Shown here: positions 43,826-52,790 of the stretch, piece after piece | How the letters are laid out: each line of letters begins with the position of its first letter | Position numbering within the stretch: the stretch's first letter is position 1 | Origin: Streptomyces sp. NBC_01264 | Lineage (GTDB): Bacteria > Actinomycetota > Actinomycetes > Streptomycetales > Streptomycetaceae | Assembly (NCBI RefSeq): GCF_026340675.1 | Contig: NZ_JAPEOX010000005.1 | Location: forward strand, 1-64,000 | Reading direction: 5' to 3' | Length of the DNA stretch: 64,000 nucleotides | Made by a program: the position numbers and the translations under genes | The notes under the pieces: model-generated | What the model was told of the DNA's origin: nothing | What the model saw: only the letters and a program-made list of their open reading frames with translations | Database searches by the model: none

Positions 43826-44212
43826 ATGAGCTCGCTGCTGAACGAGAGCGACCTCCTCCACGAGAACACGGTGGTGTGGCTGGAGAACCCCGAACACCTC
43901 GACTACGTACGCCAGGCCCTCGACAAGACCGCCCGCCGCCGCGGGAAGCCCCGCTACGCCCGTGACGGTCGGATGGTCGGCTATACCGAACTCGACGAGC
44001 ACGCCGAAGCCGACCCCGACAGCGGCCTCCAGCTCCGACGGGTCTTCTTCTTGCTCCCACACGACCGAGACACCGACCCCGACGGCGTCTACCACCAAGG
44101 CGCGCCCGGTGAAGCGATCGACCCCCGGACGGTCGAGCCACGTCGGGTGGGCGCCAAAACCCCCCGCTCCCAAGGCGGCCTCGACGTCGAGGCAACTGCC
44201 AGGACGGCGTGA
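43826..44212 (+). CDS. DUF6009-like plasmid protein
   Basis: 128 aa from ATG 43826. It contains LENPEHLDYVRQALDKTARRRGKPRYARDGRMVGYTELD and LRRVFFLLPHDRDTDPDG, the conserved appearance of small proteins found next to replication genes on Streptomyces plasmids. Function is unknown. It is about 120 bp after the helicase on the same strand and may be part of that transcript. Confidence 0.75.
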   Translation: MSSLLNESDLLHENTVVWLENPEHLDYVRQALDKTARRRGKPRYARDGRMVGYTELDEHAEADPDSGLQLRRVFFLLPHDRDTDPDGVYHQGAPGEAIDPRTVEPRRVGAKTPRSQGGLDVEATARTA

Positions 44213-44220
44213 AGGAGCAC

Positions 44221-44590
44221 GGTTGCGGGTCACCAAGCTCGCGACGTGGGACCGCGAGTGCCTGGGCCTCGTACAGGTCATGGACACGGTGATGGTTCTG
44301 AACCCGATGAGGTGGCTGGATGAATTCAGATCCGCCTCCCAGCTCGGCGCCCCAGACCTGACAGCCGTGGTCGACGCGGCTCCGCGTTTGCGGAGACCTC
44401 GTCCGGAGGGGGCATGAGCCCGACGAGTACCGCGAGGCTCTGGAGAAGCTGATCCAGGCCAAGGCCGCCGGCACCCGCTCCGAACGCGTGGAAGTACCCG
44501 AGCCGATCTCCACACAGGTCGTCGACCGCATGGCCACGCTGGAGCGCTCCATCAGCGAGGCCAAGACCGCGCGGACCGATGTCCCGACGC
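44221..44590 (+). pseudogene. Ku DNA-end-binding protein, C-terminal relic with frameshift
   Basis: One frame reads RVTKLATWDRECLGLVQVMDTVMVLNPMRWLDEFR, matching the Ku core (R-E-x-L-x-L, then V-L-x-x-M-x-W-x-D-E-x-R). It stops at 44417. The C-terminal extension EPDEYREALEKLIQAK and VVDRMATLERSISEAK continues in another frame. The N-terminal half is absent. Ku supports bacterial non-homologous end joining; this remnant is inactive. Confidence 0.68.
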
Positions 44591-44654
44591 CACCGTCTAC
44601 GACCTCCCGATGTCGAAGGCCGCTGTGCCGGTCGGCGTGTGACGGTCACCCTGT

Positions 44655-45057
44655 CCGGGTGGCGATACGAGTGCAGGTGCGTGAGATCAATGATGACGAG
44701 GGGCGACGGTTTTAGCGGATCATCCGCAGGGGCACCGATTCGGTGGTGACCTGTCGGCGGGCGCAGATGGTGCTGCTGCCTGTGCGGGGCATGGCGGTGG
44801 CGAGGGTCACCGAGGTGTCGTTCGCCAGCGACGACCGGGTTCGCGACGTGATCCACAACTTCAATACGGACGGCTTCGGCTCGCTGCATCCGACGTACAA
44901 GGGCGGCTGGCCGAAGACGCTCACGCTGCCTGAACGCCGCGAGATCGCGAAGCCGAAGCCGACCGAGCACGACCTGCTGTTCTCGACCTGGAGCCTGACC
45001 TACTTGGCGGACTTCCTGGTCGCCGAGGGGGCGGTCGACGACATCAGCCAACCGCAC
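44655..45057 (+). pseudogene. IS630-family transposase, N-terminal part with internal stop
   Basis: VQVREINDDEGRRF is followed by an in-frame TAG (44713-44715) and then RIIRRGTDSVVTCRRAQMVLLPV, VRDVIHNFNTDGFGSLHP and LPERREIAKPKPTEHDLLFSTWSLTYLADFLVAEGAVDDIS. Homology ends near 45057, before the DDE domain. Degenerate and inactive. Confidence 0.82.
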
Positions 45058-45916
45058 ACGCGGAGGCTGCCCACCTCAACCGCCCAGCATCACAAGATCA
45101 GCGACAGAGCCCGTTCACGTGTACGCCGACACCGCGCCCTGCAACGCGCCGGTCGCCCGCCGCGCAGAGACCGTCGTCCAGACCTGCGTCGTTCGCCTTC
45201 TGCGGGGCATCGTTCCGACTTCGCGCCCGCCGCCGGTCGATCCCCGCGGCCCGGCCAGTTTCTGACCTGCAACGAGCCTCCTACGTTCTCTTGTGCGGCG
45301 CCTGGAAGCTGCCCCGCGCGCAACCAACAACTGGAATCCGAGAATCGGGAGTTGCGCGAGGTCTCGCCCTTGCGCTCGAGGAATGACGCACAGCCGACCC
45401 GCCGGGCCGCCGCGGCGGCACACCGGGAGAAGTGTTCCGCCGTCGTCGGACCCTGTTGGCGAGATCGTCGAGGACACAGTCCTCCACACAACACACCGGG
45501 TCAGGAATCTGCAAGATCGGTAGGGTCAAGGTCTACGGTTCGCACATAACTCGGCAGTTCAGTGTAAAAACCCCGACTCCACAGACGCAGCGGTCGGAGC
45601 GTGTCGGACTATTCCGACACGGGTTGGTCCCTCATGAGCGGGTGGCCGGCCCCATGAGCCCTTTCGATGCCACGTTCGATATTCGCTTTCTGTCTCTATC
45701 GGGTACTCGGCTCTCCGGCATGCAATCGGGGTGCGAGGTATCTGCACTCAGGACTACGGACCGGAAATGTCAAAGGTTCGACCGTGAGACAACCAGAGTG
45801 CCGACGGGTCCGACCAGGGGGTTGAGGAACATCTATGCCAGATCGTGCGCTAAGCCCGGATCGCCGCTGGTGGGCACCTGACTGCGCGTCGGTGCTGGCA
45901 GGGTCGTGAAGTCGTT
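45058..45916. other. No supported gene
   Basis: About 860 bp. Frames on both strands are Arg/Pro-rich shadows without ribosome sites. The piece around 45320-45370 (NQQLESENRELRE) has a coiled-coil look reminiscent of an IS3 orfA leucine zipper, but it is too short to call. The composition from 45530 is more AT-rich, with no recognised element or tRNA. Confidence 0.45.
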
Positions 45917-46009
45917 CCACAGATAACACCCCAATATCTGCGGTAGCTTGATACGTGACCTGCGGTGACGTTCTCCGGCAGCTACGTGAAGCGGCCCTGT
46001 TATCTGTGG
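45917..46009. promoter_or_regulatory. Perfect 11-bp inverted repeat upstream of integrase
   Basis: CCACAGATAAC at 45917-45927 is exactly inverted as GTTATCTGTGG at 45999-46009, just before the integrase start at 46023. The arms are 71 bp apart. They could be integrase arm-binding sites of an attachment region or an operator for the integrase promoter. Confidence 0.55.
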
Positions 46010-46022
46010 CAAGGGGGAAGCG

Positions 46023-46995
46023 GTGTCCGCCGTCGTGCAGCTGCCAGCCGGGAAGGCGTTGACCGTCCGGGTGGCGGCAGATGTGTTCCTCGATTCGCTC
46101 GGCAACCCGAACACGGTGCGCAACTACGGGATCGGGGTCGGCAAGACCGCCGAGCGGATCGGCGAGGGGCGGCCGTTGGCATTGGTCGCGGACGACGAGG
46201 TCGGCGAGGCCCTCGAACTGTTGTGGGGGAACGCGGCGGTTAACACGTGGAACTCGCGCCGGGCCGGGGTGCTGTCCTGGCTCGGCTGGTGCCGTGAGCG
46301 CGGCTACGAAGGTCCTGCGGTTCCGGCGGGCGAGGCGGCTGGCGGTGCCGGATTCCCAGACCCCGGCCCGTTCGAAGATGGCAGTTGACCGGCTGATCGC
46401 ACGGCGTGAGGTCCACCTGCGGGAGAAGACCCTGTGGCGGATGCTTTACGAGACGTCCGGGCGGGCGGACGAGGTGCTGGGCGTGAACATTGAGGACCTG
46501 GACCTCGCCGGGCGCCGATGCCCGGTCAAGGCGAAAGGTGCCCGGACCAAGGCTCGCCGCCGCGGCCAGGCCCGCGAGGACTATGTTCTGGAGACCGTCT
46601 ACTGGGACGCAGGCACCGCCCGGCTCCTGCCACGCCTTCTGAAGGGCCGCACTCGGGGGCCAGTGTTCGTCACCCACCGCAAGCCCGGCCCCGGCAAAGT
46701 CGTCGGCACACGCGACATGTGTCCGGACACCGGCTTCGCCCGGCTGTCGTACGGCCAGGCGCGCGCCCTGCTCGACGAACACACAGCCGCGCGAGGGCCC
46801 GGGACGGGCTGGGACCTGCATGAGTACCGCCACTCGTCCCTGACCCACCTCGGCGAGCAGGGCGCGTCGCTACTGATGCTGATGGCCAAGTCCCGGCACA
46901 GGAAGCCGGAGAACGTCCGCCGCTACTTCAAGCCGTCACCCGAGGCGATCGCCGAACTCACCAGCCTGCTGGCCCCGGGCGACAGTCGGCGCTGA
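46023..46995 (+). pseudogene. Tyrosine recombinase/integrase with a frameshift
   Basis: GTG 46023 (after GGGGGAAG) opens an N-terminal SAM-like domain ([30 protein letters not shown] to [15 protein letters not shown]). Near 46320 the frame must change to continue with [25 protein letters not shown]. The catalytic domain is complete: Arg in [23 protein letters not shown] (H-x-x-R), a His/Arg-rich turn and the nucleophile Tyr in NVRRYFKP. Either a real frameshift inactivates it or the base call is wrong. It is probably the integrase of the element carrying prim-pol and helicase. Confidence 0.85.
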
Positions 46996-47003
46996 TCCGT
47001 CCT

Positions 47004-47018
47004 GCCCGCCGTGCGGGC
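47004..47018 (+). terminator. Possible terminator hairpin after the integrase
   Basis: Stem GCCCGC/GCGGGC with a three-base loop nine bases after the integrase stop codon. No T-run follows, as is common in high-GC actinobacteria, so termination is only inferred. Confidence 0.4.
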
Positions 47019-47228
47019 GGTGAGTCTTTCGGGTGGGTTGGGGACTTTGGACCAGACGTTTGGTGGGATGGGCCACCGCTGATTTCCGGCGAGATCGTGC
47101 GCCACCTGCTGCGATGCTCTGCGACATGGCTGCTTCTGGCGTAATGGCAGGAGGTGGGGTATTCGGCCGGAATGCTGGCCGAATGCCCTTCGGGATATAC
47201 CCGACTTACTCGCCGGTTGAGGAGCTCC

Positions 47229-47948
47229 ATGGCGCCCACGCGAACAGTCCTGGTCACCGGCGCGACCCGGGGCATCGGCCTTGCTATCACCCGAAGGCTC
47301 TGCCACGAGGGAGTCCAGGTCCTGGGGATCGCCCGTTCCGCGCCGGATGCCGGCTTCCCGGCCACGTTCGTCCCCTGCGACCTCTCTGACGTCCGGCAGA
47401 CCGCCGACGCGCTCCAGGCCCTGACGTGCGACCACCACGTGGACGCCGTTGTCAACAACGCGGGCATCGCCCTGCCCGAGCCCCTCGGCCAAATCGACCT
47501 GGCCAACCTCCAAACCGTGCTCGACCTCAATGTCCGGGCCGCGGTGCAGACCGTCCAGGCGTGCGTCGACGGTATGCGCGAACGGGGATGGGGACGGATC
47601 GTGAACATCACCAGCCGCGCCGTCTTCGGCACCCGCGGCCGCAGCAGCTACTCCGCCGCCAAAAGCGCCCTCACCGGACTGACCTCCACCTGGGCACTCG
47701 AACTCGCCCACCAGCCCATCACCGTCAACGCCGTCGCCCCCGGCCCCATCGACACCGACCTTTTCCACTGCACCCGTCCCGCCGGAAGCGACGCCGAAGC
47801 AGCGGTCCTGCGCACCATCCCCATGGGACGCCTGGGCCGCCCCGACGAGATCGCCGCCGCCGTCTGCTTCCCCCTCAGCGACGACGCCGGCTACATCACC
47901 GGCCAGACCCTCTGCGTCGACGGCGGCGGCAGCATTCCTGGCCGCTGA
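47229..47948 (+). CDS. SDR-family oxidoreductase
   Basis: 239 aa from ATG 47229, with GAGGAG six bases upstream; the frame is open to 47154 without such a site. Classical SDR landmarks are TGATRGIG near the start, NNAGIA, the Ser in NITSRAVFG, catalytic YSAAK, NAVAPGPIDTD and the C-terminal G-x-x-L-x-V-D-G-G. It uses NAD(P)H on an alcohol/ketone substrate, possibly fatty acyl-like as in FabG relatives. No linked pathway is seen. Confidence 0.92.
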   Translation: MAPTRTVLVTGATRGIGLAITRRLCHEGVQVLGIARSAPDAGFPATFVPCDLSDVRQTADALQALTCDHHVDAVVNNAGIALPEPLGQIDLANLQTVLDLNVRAAVQTVQACVDGMRERGWGRIVNITSRAVFGTRGRSSYSAAKSALTGLTSTWALELAHQPITVNAVAPGPIDTDLFHCTRPAGSDAEAAVLRTIPMGRLGRPDEIAAAVCFPLSDDAGYITGQTLCVDGGGSIPGR

Positions 47949-48033
47949 CCGAGACCCCGCCGCGCCCGACGTCCGTACCGCCAGCCCGAAGCCACTCGAA
48001 CGGTTGCTCCCATATGGCCCGAAGAATCACCAG

Positions 48034-48144
48034 CGTTCTTCGATGGCCTGGAGCCGGTCCATCGCGACAGCGGCGGCGGCGGCCTGAGAGAGCAGGGCCT
48101 GGTAGCGGCTCCGGTCGGGGTGCGCGGTGAGGCGGGCGGCCGAC
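48034..48144 (-). pseudogene. C-terminal relic cut by a MITE-like element
   Basis: The minus-strand frame reads AARLTAHPDRSRYQALLSQA, then AVAMDRLQAIEERW, then TGA. It looks like the helical end of a real protein whose start was removed at 48145. I cannot name the family. Confidence 0.35.
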
Positions 48145-48304
48145 GGCACTGTCACGTTATCGAAATTGGCGTGACCACGTCAGGAAATCTGGGCGCCTCC
48201 GAGGTGTCCGCCACGGAAATCTCTCGTCCGACGACGCGATCCGGAGCGCTCGCCGAAAGATCTACTGACGCGTCCATGCCATGCATCGATAACGTGACAG
48301 CGCC
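48145..48304 (+). mobile_element. MITE-like element with IS6-type ends, copy 1
   Basis: 160 bp, non-coding, ends GGCACTGTCACGTTATCGA and TCGATAACGTGACAGCGCC. By eye its reverse complement matches 49025-49184 at every base. The ends match the IS6 terminus GTCACGTTNTC, but the interior is not transposase sequence. Confidence 0.88.
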
Positions 48305-49024
48305 CGCACACCGTCGAACGCTGCCTCGCGCGCGTGACCGGCAACGCCGCAGGTGTCCTTCTCCCCGCGGCCGTGACGCTCATCTGGCACCCGGGGACGG
48401 TCGCGAACGCGGTCCTGGCCGTGCTGTTCATCGGATGTGCCTACCTGGTCGCAGAGACCGGGTACGTCGCCCTGAGCGCAAGCCTCGCGGCAGCGATCAT
48501 CTTCCTTACCTCCGCCACCGGAGCCTCCGAGACCGACGCTGTCGCCACACGCCTCGCGGCCACCGCCATCGGCGGTCTCCTGGCCGTCGCCGCCCACCTC
48601 CTGCTCCCGGACACGCCCGACGCGCAACTGCGCCAACGGGCCGACGAAGCGATCACCGCACACCGCATTTACCTCGCAGCGGCCCTGACCCTCTTCACAA
48701 ACCCCGGCCAGGAGAGCACGGCGGCCGTGCGGAGCGCGGGGCGCCGGGCACTGCGCGCGCGATCGGAGCTGGCATCCTTCGCCCACCGCAAGGACCTGGG
48801 AGCCACAGCCCAGTCGCGGGCGGCCGCAGTACGCGAAACTCTGGACCCCCTGCACACGGCATGCGCCGTCCTCGAAACCCACCAGCCCAGCGGGACAGCC
48901 TCGCCGCCGCTCCCCGAGGCACAGGAACTCGCCACCGCACTGCTGGAGCGACTGCAACCACGCGGCGTCCTCGCGCCCGGGACGGACCCTGGTGAGAGCC
49001 GGGCCGGCTGGGAAGAGTCGGCCG
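48305..49024 (+). pseudogene. FUSC-family permease, internal fragment between two MITEs
   Basis: The open frame reads ARVTGNAAGVLLPAAVTLIW with four to five hydrophobic segments (AVLAVLFIGCAYLVAETGYVAL; AIIFLTSATGASETDA; LAATAIGGLLAVAAHLLLPD), then a cytoplasmic helical part with RALRARSELASFAHR. This is the second half of a fusaric-acid-resistance/aromatic exporter (FUSC) protein. Both ends are cut: the start by the MITE ending at 48304 and the end by the one starting at 49025. Apparent longer frames only read into MITE sequence. Confidence 0.8.
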
Positions 49025-49184
49025 GGCGCTGTCACGTTATCGATGCATGGCATGGACGCGTCAGTAGATCTTTCGGCGAGCGCTCCGGATCGCGTCGTCG
49101 GACGAGAGATTTCCGTGGCGGACACCTCGGAGGCGCCCAGATTTCCTGACGTGGTCACGCCAATTTCGATAACGTGACAGTGCC
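49025..49184 (-). mobile_element. MITE-like element with IS6-type ends, copy 2
   Basis: 160 bp, the perfect inverted counterpart of 48145-48304. It also cuts an IS6 subtype III left end that begins at 49185. The outer ends of the pair are both GGCACTGTCACG-type, so the whole 48145-49184 segment has the layout of a composite element. Confidence 0.88.
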
Positions 49185-49438
49185 CACGCAGACTCAGACC
49201 GAAGCGGTGGTACAGCCACACGCAGTGGCTGATGATCTCCGGCGGGAAGCGGAAACCCCGGTACGACACCGTCTCCACGAGCAGCCCCTCCAGCAACCCC
49301 GACCAGACAGATGATCATCCCACCGAGCGACACCCCCACTCAACCTGACAACGCCAGCCTGAGCACTGGACCAGAACGGGCCCCGGCATGCCCTGACGCA
49401 CCCTCAAACGATCACACCCCCGACAACGTGACAGTGCC
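49185..49438 (-). pseudogene. IS6 subtype III left end and subtype II right end
   Basis: 49185-49355 encodes the first ~30 residues of a transposase (VETVSYRGFRFPPEIISHCVW and on), ending with CTCAACCTGACAACGCC. 49356-49438 is a separate right end (post-stop tail and GACAACGTGACAGTGCC). Neither is functional alone. Confidence 0.82.
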
Positions 49439-49501
49439 CTTCGGCCCGTTGGGCTGGTCGGCTCCGTTCCTCCACCCCTGTCCTTCCGGCTCCGCCTCGA
49501 G

Positions 49502-49530
49502 GTCACCAGCCCGCTCCGCGGGCTGGTGAC
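49502..49530. terminator. Perfect 13-bp hairpin with TCC loop
   Basis: GTCACCAGCCCGC / GCGGGCTGGTGAC with a three-base loop, which on the complement is GGA, again a GNA triloop as at 1-245. It may be a terminator, or a structural relic related to the cluster at the left end of the window. The nearby text (CCTTCCGGCTC) also resembles 275-285. Confidence 0.5.
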
Positions 49531-49785
49531 GAAATCCACTGTCATCCGTATGCCGATTCCTGTCAGTCAAGTGACAAACAGCTAGGGACGGGCACAGCTC
49601 CCCCAGAGTTCACGGTGAGGCCGGTGCAGACTCTGTGCTTCATTTCAGCTGACGGATTGAGACTGGAAGCGAGACCCCCACCAATTCACCCAACCGAACC
49701 ACACCACGGCCCGCCTCCCCCAACACACCACCCACACACCCACAAAATACAAACACCACACCCACCAACAAACAGGGAGAAAAGG

Positions 49786-50421
49786 ATGCGCTACACGCGC
49801 CCCGCACTCGCCATCACCACAGCCCTCCTCGCCCTCACCGGAATCGCCACCACCGCACACGCAGACGACGATCACAGCAAGGAAAAGGGCAAGGGCAAGG
49901 GCAACCTCTGCGTCATCGAGGTCAAGGGCAACCACAACCACAACGCCTGTGGCAACATCGAATATGGCAACAACGCCACCACCGGAAACGAACACACTGT
50001 TATCAGCGGAAGGCTTGGTGACGAGGGTGATGGATGCATCCGCGTCGTAAATTACCTCACGGACACAGGAATTAACGTCACTGGTTCCACTACCCCGCCG
50101 GCGACCTGGAATGTTACTCCACCTAATTCCATCATCAACTTCAACTTGCCTCTGAATAACCCAGACCAGAACTGGTGCTTGAGTTCTAATAATGGAAACG
50201 ATACGACGACTTACATGCAGGCAGCAGTCAACGCAAACCTGATCCTTAAATGGCAAGTAGATATCGGCCCCCTCATTGCGAACACTTCCAACGTCGGTTG
50301 GTTTGACGCCAATAATCAGCCTGCCACAACCAATTTCCAGTACCGCTTTTACAATGTGAACACCTCTATGGCCATGAGAATCTGCCCTCCTTCGCCGTTC
50401 AACTGCTCAGGAGGTCTCTAA
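49786..50421 (+). CDS. Secreted protein of unknown function, AT-rich cargo gene
   Basis: 211 aa from ATG 49786, preceded by AGGGAGAAAAGG. The signal peptide is RPALAITTALLALTGIATTAHA, with likely cleavage after AHA at residue 26. A Lys/Gly-rich stretch (KEKGKGKGN) and a His/Asn-rich patch (VKGNHNHNACGNIEYGNN) follow. The mature part is beta-rich, Asn/Thr-rich, with about six Cys. Codon use is AT-richer than the signal-peptide region, as if a foreign mature domain were joined to a host-like leader. It lies between IS6 relics with no partner. Confidence 0.75.
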   Translation: MRYTRPALAITTALLALTGIATTAHADDDHSKEKGKGKGNLCVIEVKGNHNHNACGNIEYGNNATTGNEHTVISGRLGDEGDGCIRVVNYLTDTGINVTGSTTPPATWNVTPPNSIINFNLPLNNPDQNWCLSSNNGNDTTTYMQAAVNANLILKWQVDIGPLIANTSNVGWFDANNQPATTNFQYRFYNVNTSMAMRICPPSPFNCSGGL

Positions 50422-50423
50422 GC

Positions 50424-50977
50424 GGCGTTGTCAGGTTGAGTGGGGGTGTCGCTCGGTGGGATGATCATCTGTCTGGTCGGGGTTGCTGGAGGGCTGCTCG
50501 TGGAGACGGTGTCGTACCGGGGTTTCCGCTTCCCGCCGGAGATCATCAGCCACTGCGTGTGGCTGTACCACCGCTTCGGTCTGAGTCTGCGTGAGGTCGA
50601 GGAGCTGATGCTCGAGCGGGGCGTCGAGGTGTCTCACGAGACGGTCCACCAGTGGACCCGCCGGTTCGGCCCCGCCTACGCCGGCGCGCTGCGCCGGCGC
50701 CGCCCGCAGCCGGGCGACAAATGGCACCTGGACGAGGTCTTCGTCAAGATCAACAAGGTGCAGAAGTACTTGTGGCGTGCCGTCGACCAGGACGGGAACG
50801 TCCTCGACATCCTGCTGCAGAACCGCCGCGACGAGGCCGCGGCCAGGCGTTTCCTCCGGAAACTGATGAAGAAGACCCGCTCGGTGCCCAGGGTGATCAT
50901 CACCGACAAGCTCCGCTCCTACGGAGCCGCCCACCGCATGGTGATGCCCTCGGTGGACCACCGCTCCCACAAGGGAT
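50424..50977 (+). pseudogene. IS6 subtype III, 5' part, cut by IS1182
   Basis: Left end GGCGTTGTCAGGTTGAG and a transposase from VETVSYRGFRFPPEIISHCVW through HLDEVFVKINKVQKY and ITDKLRSYG to VDHRSHKG, where an IS1182 end interrupts it. The catalytic Glu is lost. The break lies at the same codon as in the different copy at 11526. Confidence 0.88.
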
Positions 50978-52095
50978 CCTGCTGGCCAAATGTGGGGGGC
51001 AGTCAGGCCGTGAGGGTGAGGTCAAGTCTCGCGAGGTGACTGGTGCGGGTGTGGTCGAGGGGTTGGTTGTTCCACCAGGCGTCGAGGCGGATGAGGTTGA
51101 GGGCGACGGCGGAGTAGACGTGTTCGAGGTGGGTCTTCGCGAGGCCGCGATAGCGGGCCCTGCGGTTACCGGTGACGGCTGTGGCCTGGCGGATGGTGCC
51201 CTCGACGCCGGCGCGCAGGGCGTATGTGGTCTGCCAGTCGGCGTCCTGCTGGGCGGCGTGGTTCGTGTTGATCAGTTCCTGCAGGTCCCGTGGGCGCAGG
51301 GTGAGCTGGCGGCCCTGGCGTGTGGCGTCGGTGCATGCCGCTCTGACCGGGCAGGGGCCGCAGTCGGCCTCGTCGAAGCGGACCGCGATCCCTTCGCGGC
51401 CGTGTTGCCGGGCCGGGCTCCAGAACCTGCTGGTGGCGCCCTGGGGGCAGGTGGCTTGCTCGGCGTCCCAGTCGATGGTGAAGGCTTCGCGCTGGTAACC
51501 GGCGTTCTCCCGGTCCTGGCGGGAGGTGCCCGCCAGGAGCGGTGCGACCAGGGTGATCCCGAAGGCGGCCCGGGCCCCGGCGAGGAGTTCCGCGCTTGCG
51601 TAGCCGGAGTCGAGGTAGTGCTCGGCGGGCAGCAGGCCCCGGTCGGCGAGGGCCCGGTGGACGGGCTCGACCAGCTTCACATCGGGCACGGTCGCGTCCG
51701 TGGTCGCGACATGTGTGATCACGTTCGGGATGTCCGGACGCGCCCGGCGTCCCGGCCGCGGGGTCCCTCCGCCGGGCCGGGGCCGCTGGCAGACCTCGCT
51801 GATGTGCAGTTTGTACCCGGTCCAGTGTAGGGCGTTCTTGGTGCCGTTGCGGGCGTCGAGGTCGTAGGGCGAGGCCAGGCGCAGTCTGCCGGGCGGGAGA
51901 CCCTCCTTGTCCGCCTCCCGCCGCTTGACCACCTCCCGCCCGTCGCCGCCGGTGGTGACCAGGTAGTTCTGCACAGTGATCCGGCGCAGGACCTGGACCG
52001 CGGGCAGCTCGCGCAGCCACAGGGGCGAGTGAGGGTTGTGGACCGCCCGCAGCAGGGCCACCGCGTCACGGCCGTAGTCCAGTACGAGTTCGTCC
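50978..52095 (-). pseudogene. IS1182-family transposase, C-terminal two thirds
   Basis: From the stop at 51003 the protein extends 360 residues: LVTTGGDGREVVKRREADKEGLPPG, NALHWTGYKLHISEVC, ITHVATTDATVPDVKLVEPVHRAL, LDSGYASAELLAGAR, CGPCPVRAACTDATRQGRQL and the Glu region LRAGVEGTIRQATAVTGNRRARYRGLAKTHLEHV. The N-terminus is removed by IS6 at 52096. The terminus CCTGCTGGCCAAATG matches the relic at 11527. Confidence 0.88.
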
Positions 52096-52790
52096 GGCAC
52101 TGTCACCTTGTTCGGGCGGTCTGGGATGATCTTGGGGTTGTGGGTGTCCGTGAGGGGTGGGGTTCGTGTCGTCTGCGTCGCCTTCGTACAAGAACCACCG
52201 CTACCCGACAGAGATCATTTCCCACTGTGTGTGGCTGTACTTCCGCTTCCCGCTCTCCTTCCGTGAGGTGGAGGAGATGATGCTCGAGCGGGGTGTGACC
52301 GTCTCCTACGAGACGATCCGCCGGTGGTGCCTGAAGTTCGGCCAGACCTACGCAAACGCCCTGCGCCGGCGCCGCCCGCGGCCGGGCGATAAGTGGCACC
52401 TGGACGAGGTCTTCATCAAGATCCGCGGGGTGCAGAGGTACTTGTGGCGTGCCGTCGACGCCGACGGCAACGTGCTCGACATCCTGGTGCAGAACCGGCT
52501 CGACAAGGCCGCGGCCAGGCGTTTCTTCCGCAGACTCCTCACCACGACCGGGCAGGTGCCCCGGGTGGTCGTCACGGACAAGCTCCGCTCCTACGGGGCT
52601 GCGCACCGTGAGGTGATGCCCTCGGTCGAGCACCGCTCCCACAAAGGGTTGAACAACAGGGCGGAGAACTCCCACCAGCCCACCCGGCAGCGGGAACGCG
52701 CGATGAAAGGATTCCGCAGCGTCGGCGGGGCGCAACGCTTCTTGTCCGCGTTCACCGGAATCTCACCCCACTTCAGACCCCACCGACACC
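52096..52790 (+). pseudogene. IS6 subtype II, lacking the last ~30 residues
   Basis: Left end GGCACTGTCACCTTG, GTG start at 52166 and an otherwise normal transposase with HLDEVFIKIRGVQRY, VTDKLRSYG and NNRAENSHQ. It is cut at HFRPHRH by an ISAs1 element beginning at 52791. All DDE residues remain, but the C-terminal beta segment and right end are gone. It is almost identical to the interrupted copy at 59361-61607. Confidence 0.88.

Noticed and set aside
45058..45549. Continuation of the IS630 frame into a unique 160-aa C-terminal domain
   Set aside because: Family similarity stops at 45057 and the continuation is Arg/Pro-rich, consistent with out-of-gene reading.
45530..46010. A tRNA gene or attachment site at the integrase
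   Set aside because: I searched for acceptor stem and T-loop patterns (GGTTCGA) near the integrase; isolated matches do not fold into a cloverleaf.
48334..49149. A complete 271-aa FUSC protein
   Set aside because: Its start lies inside the family domain, just after a MITE, and its last 40 residues are encoded by the second MITE; both ends are artefacts.
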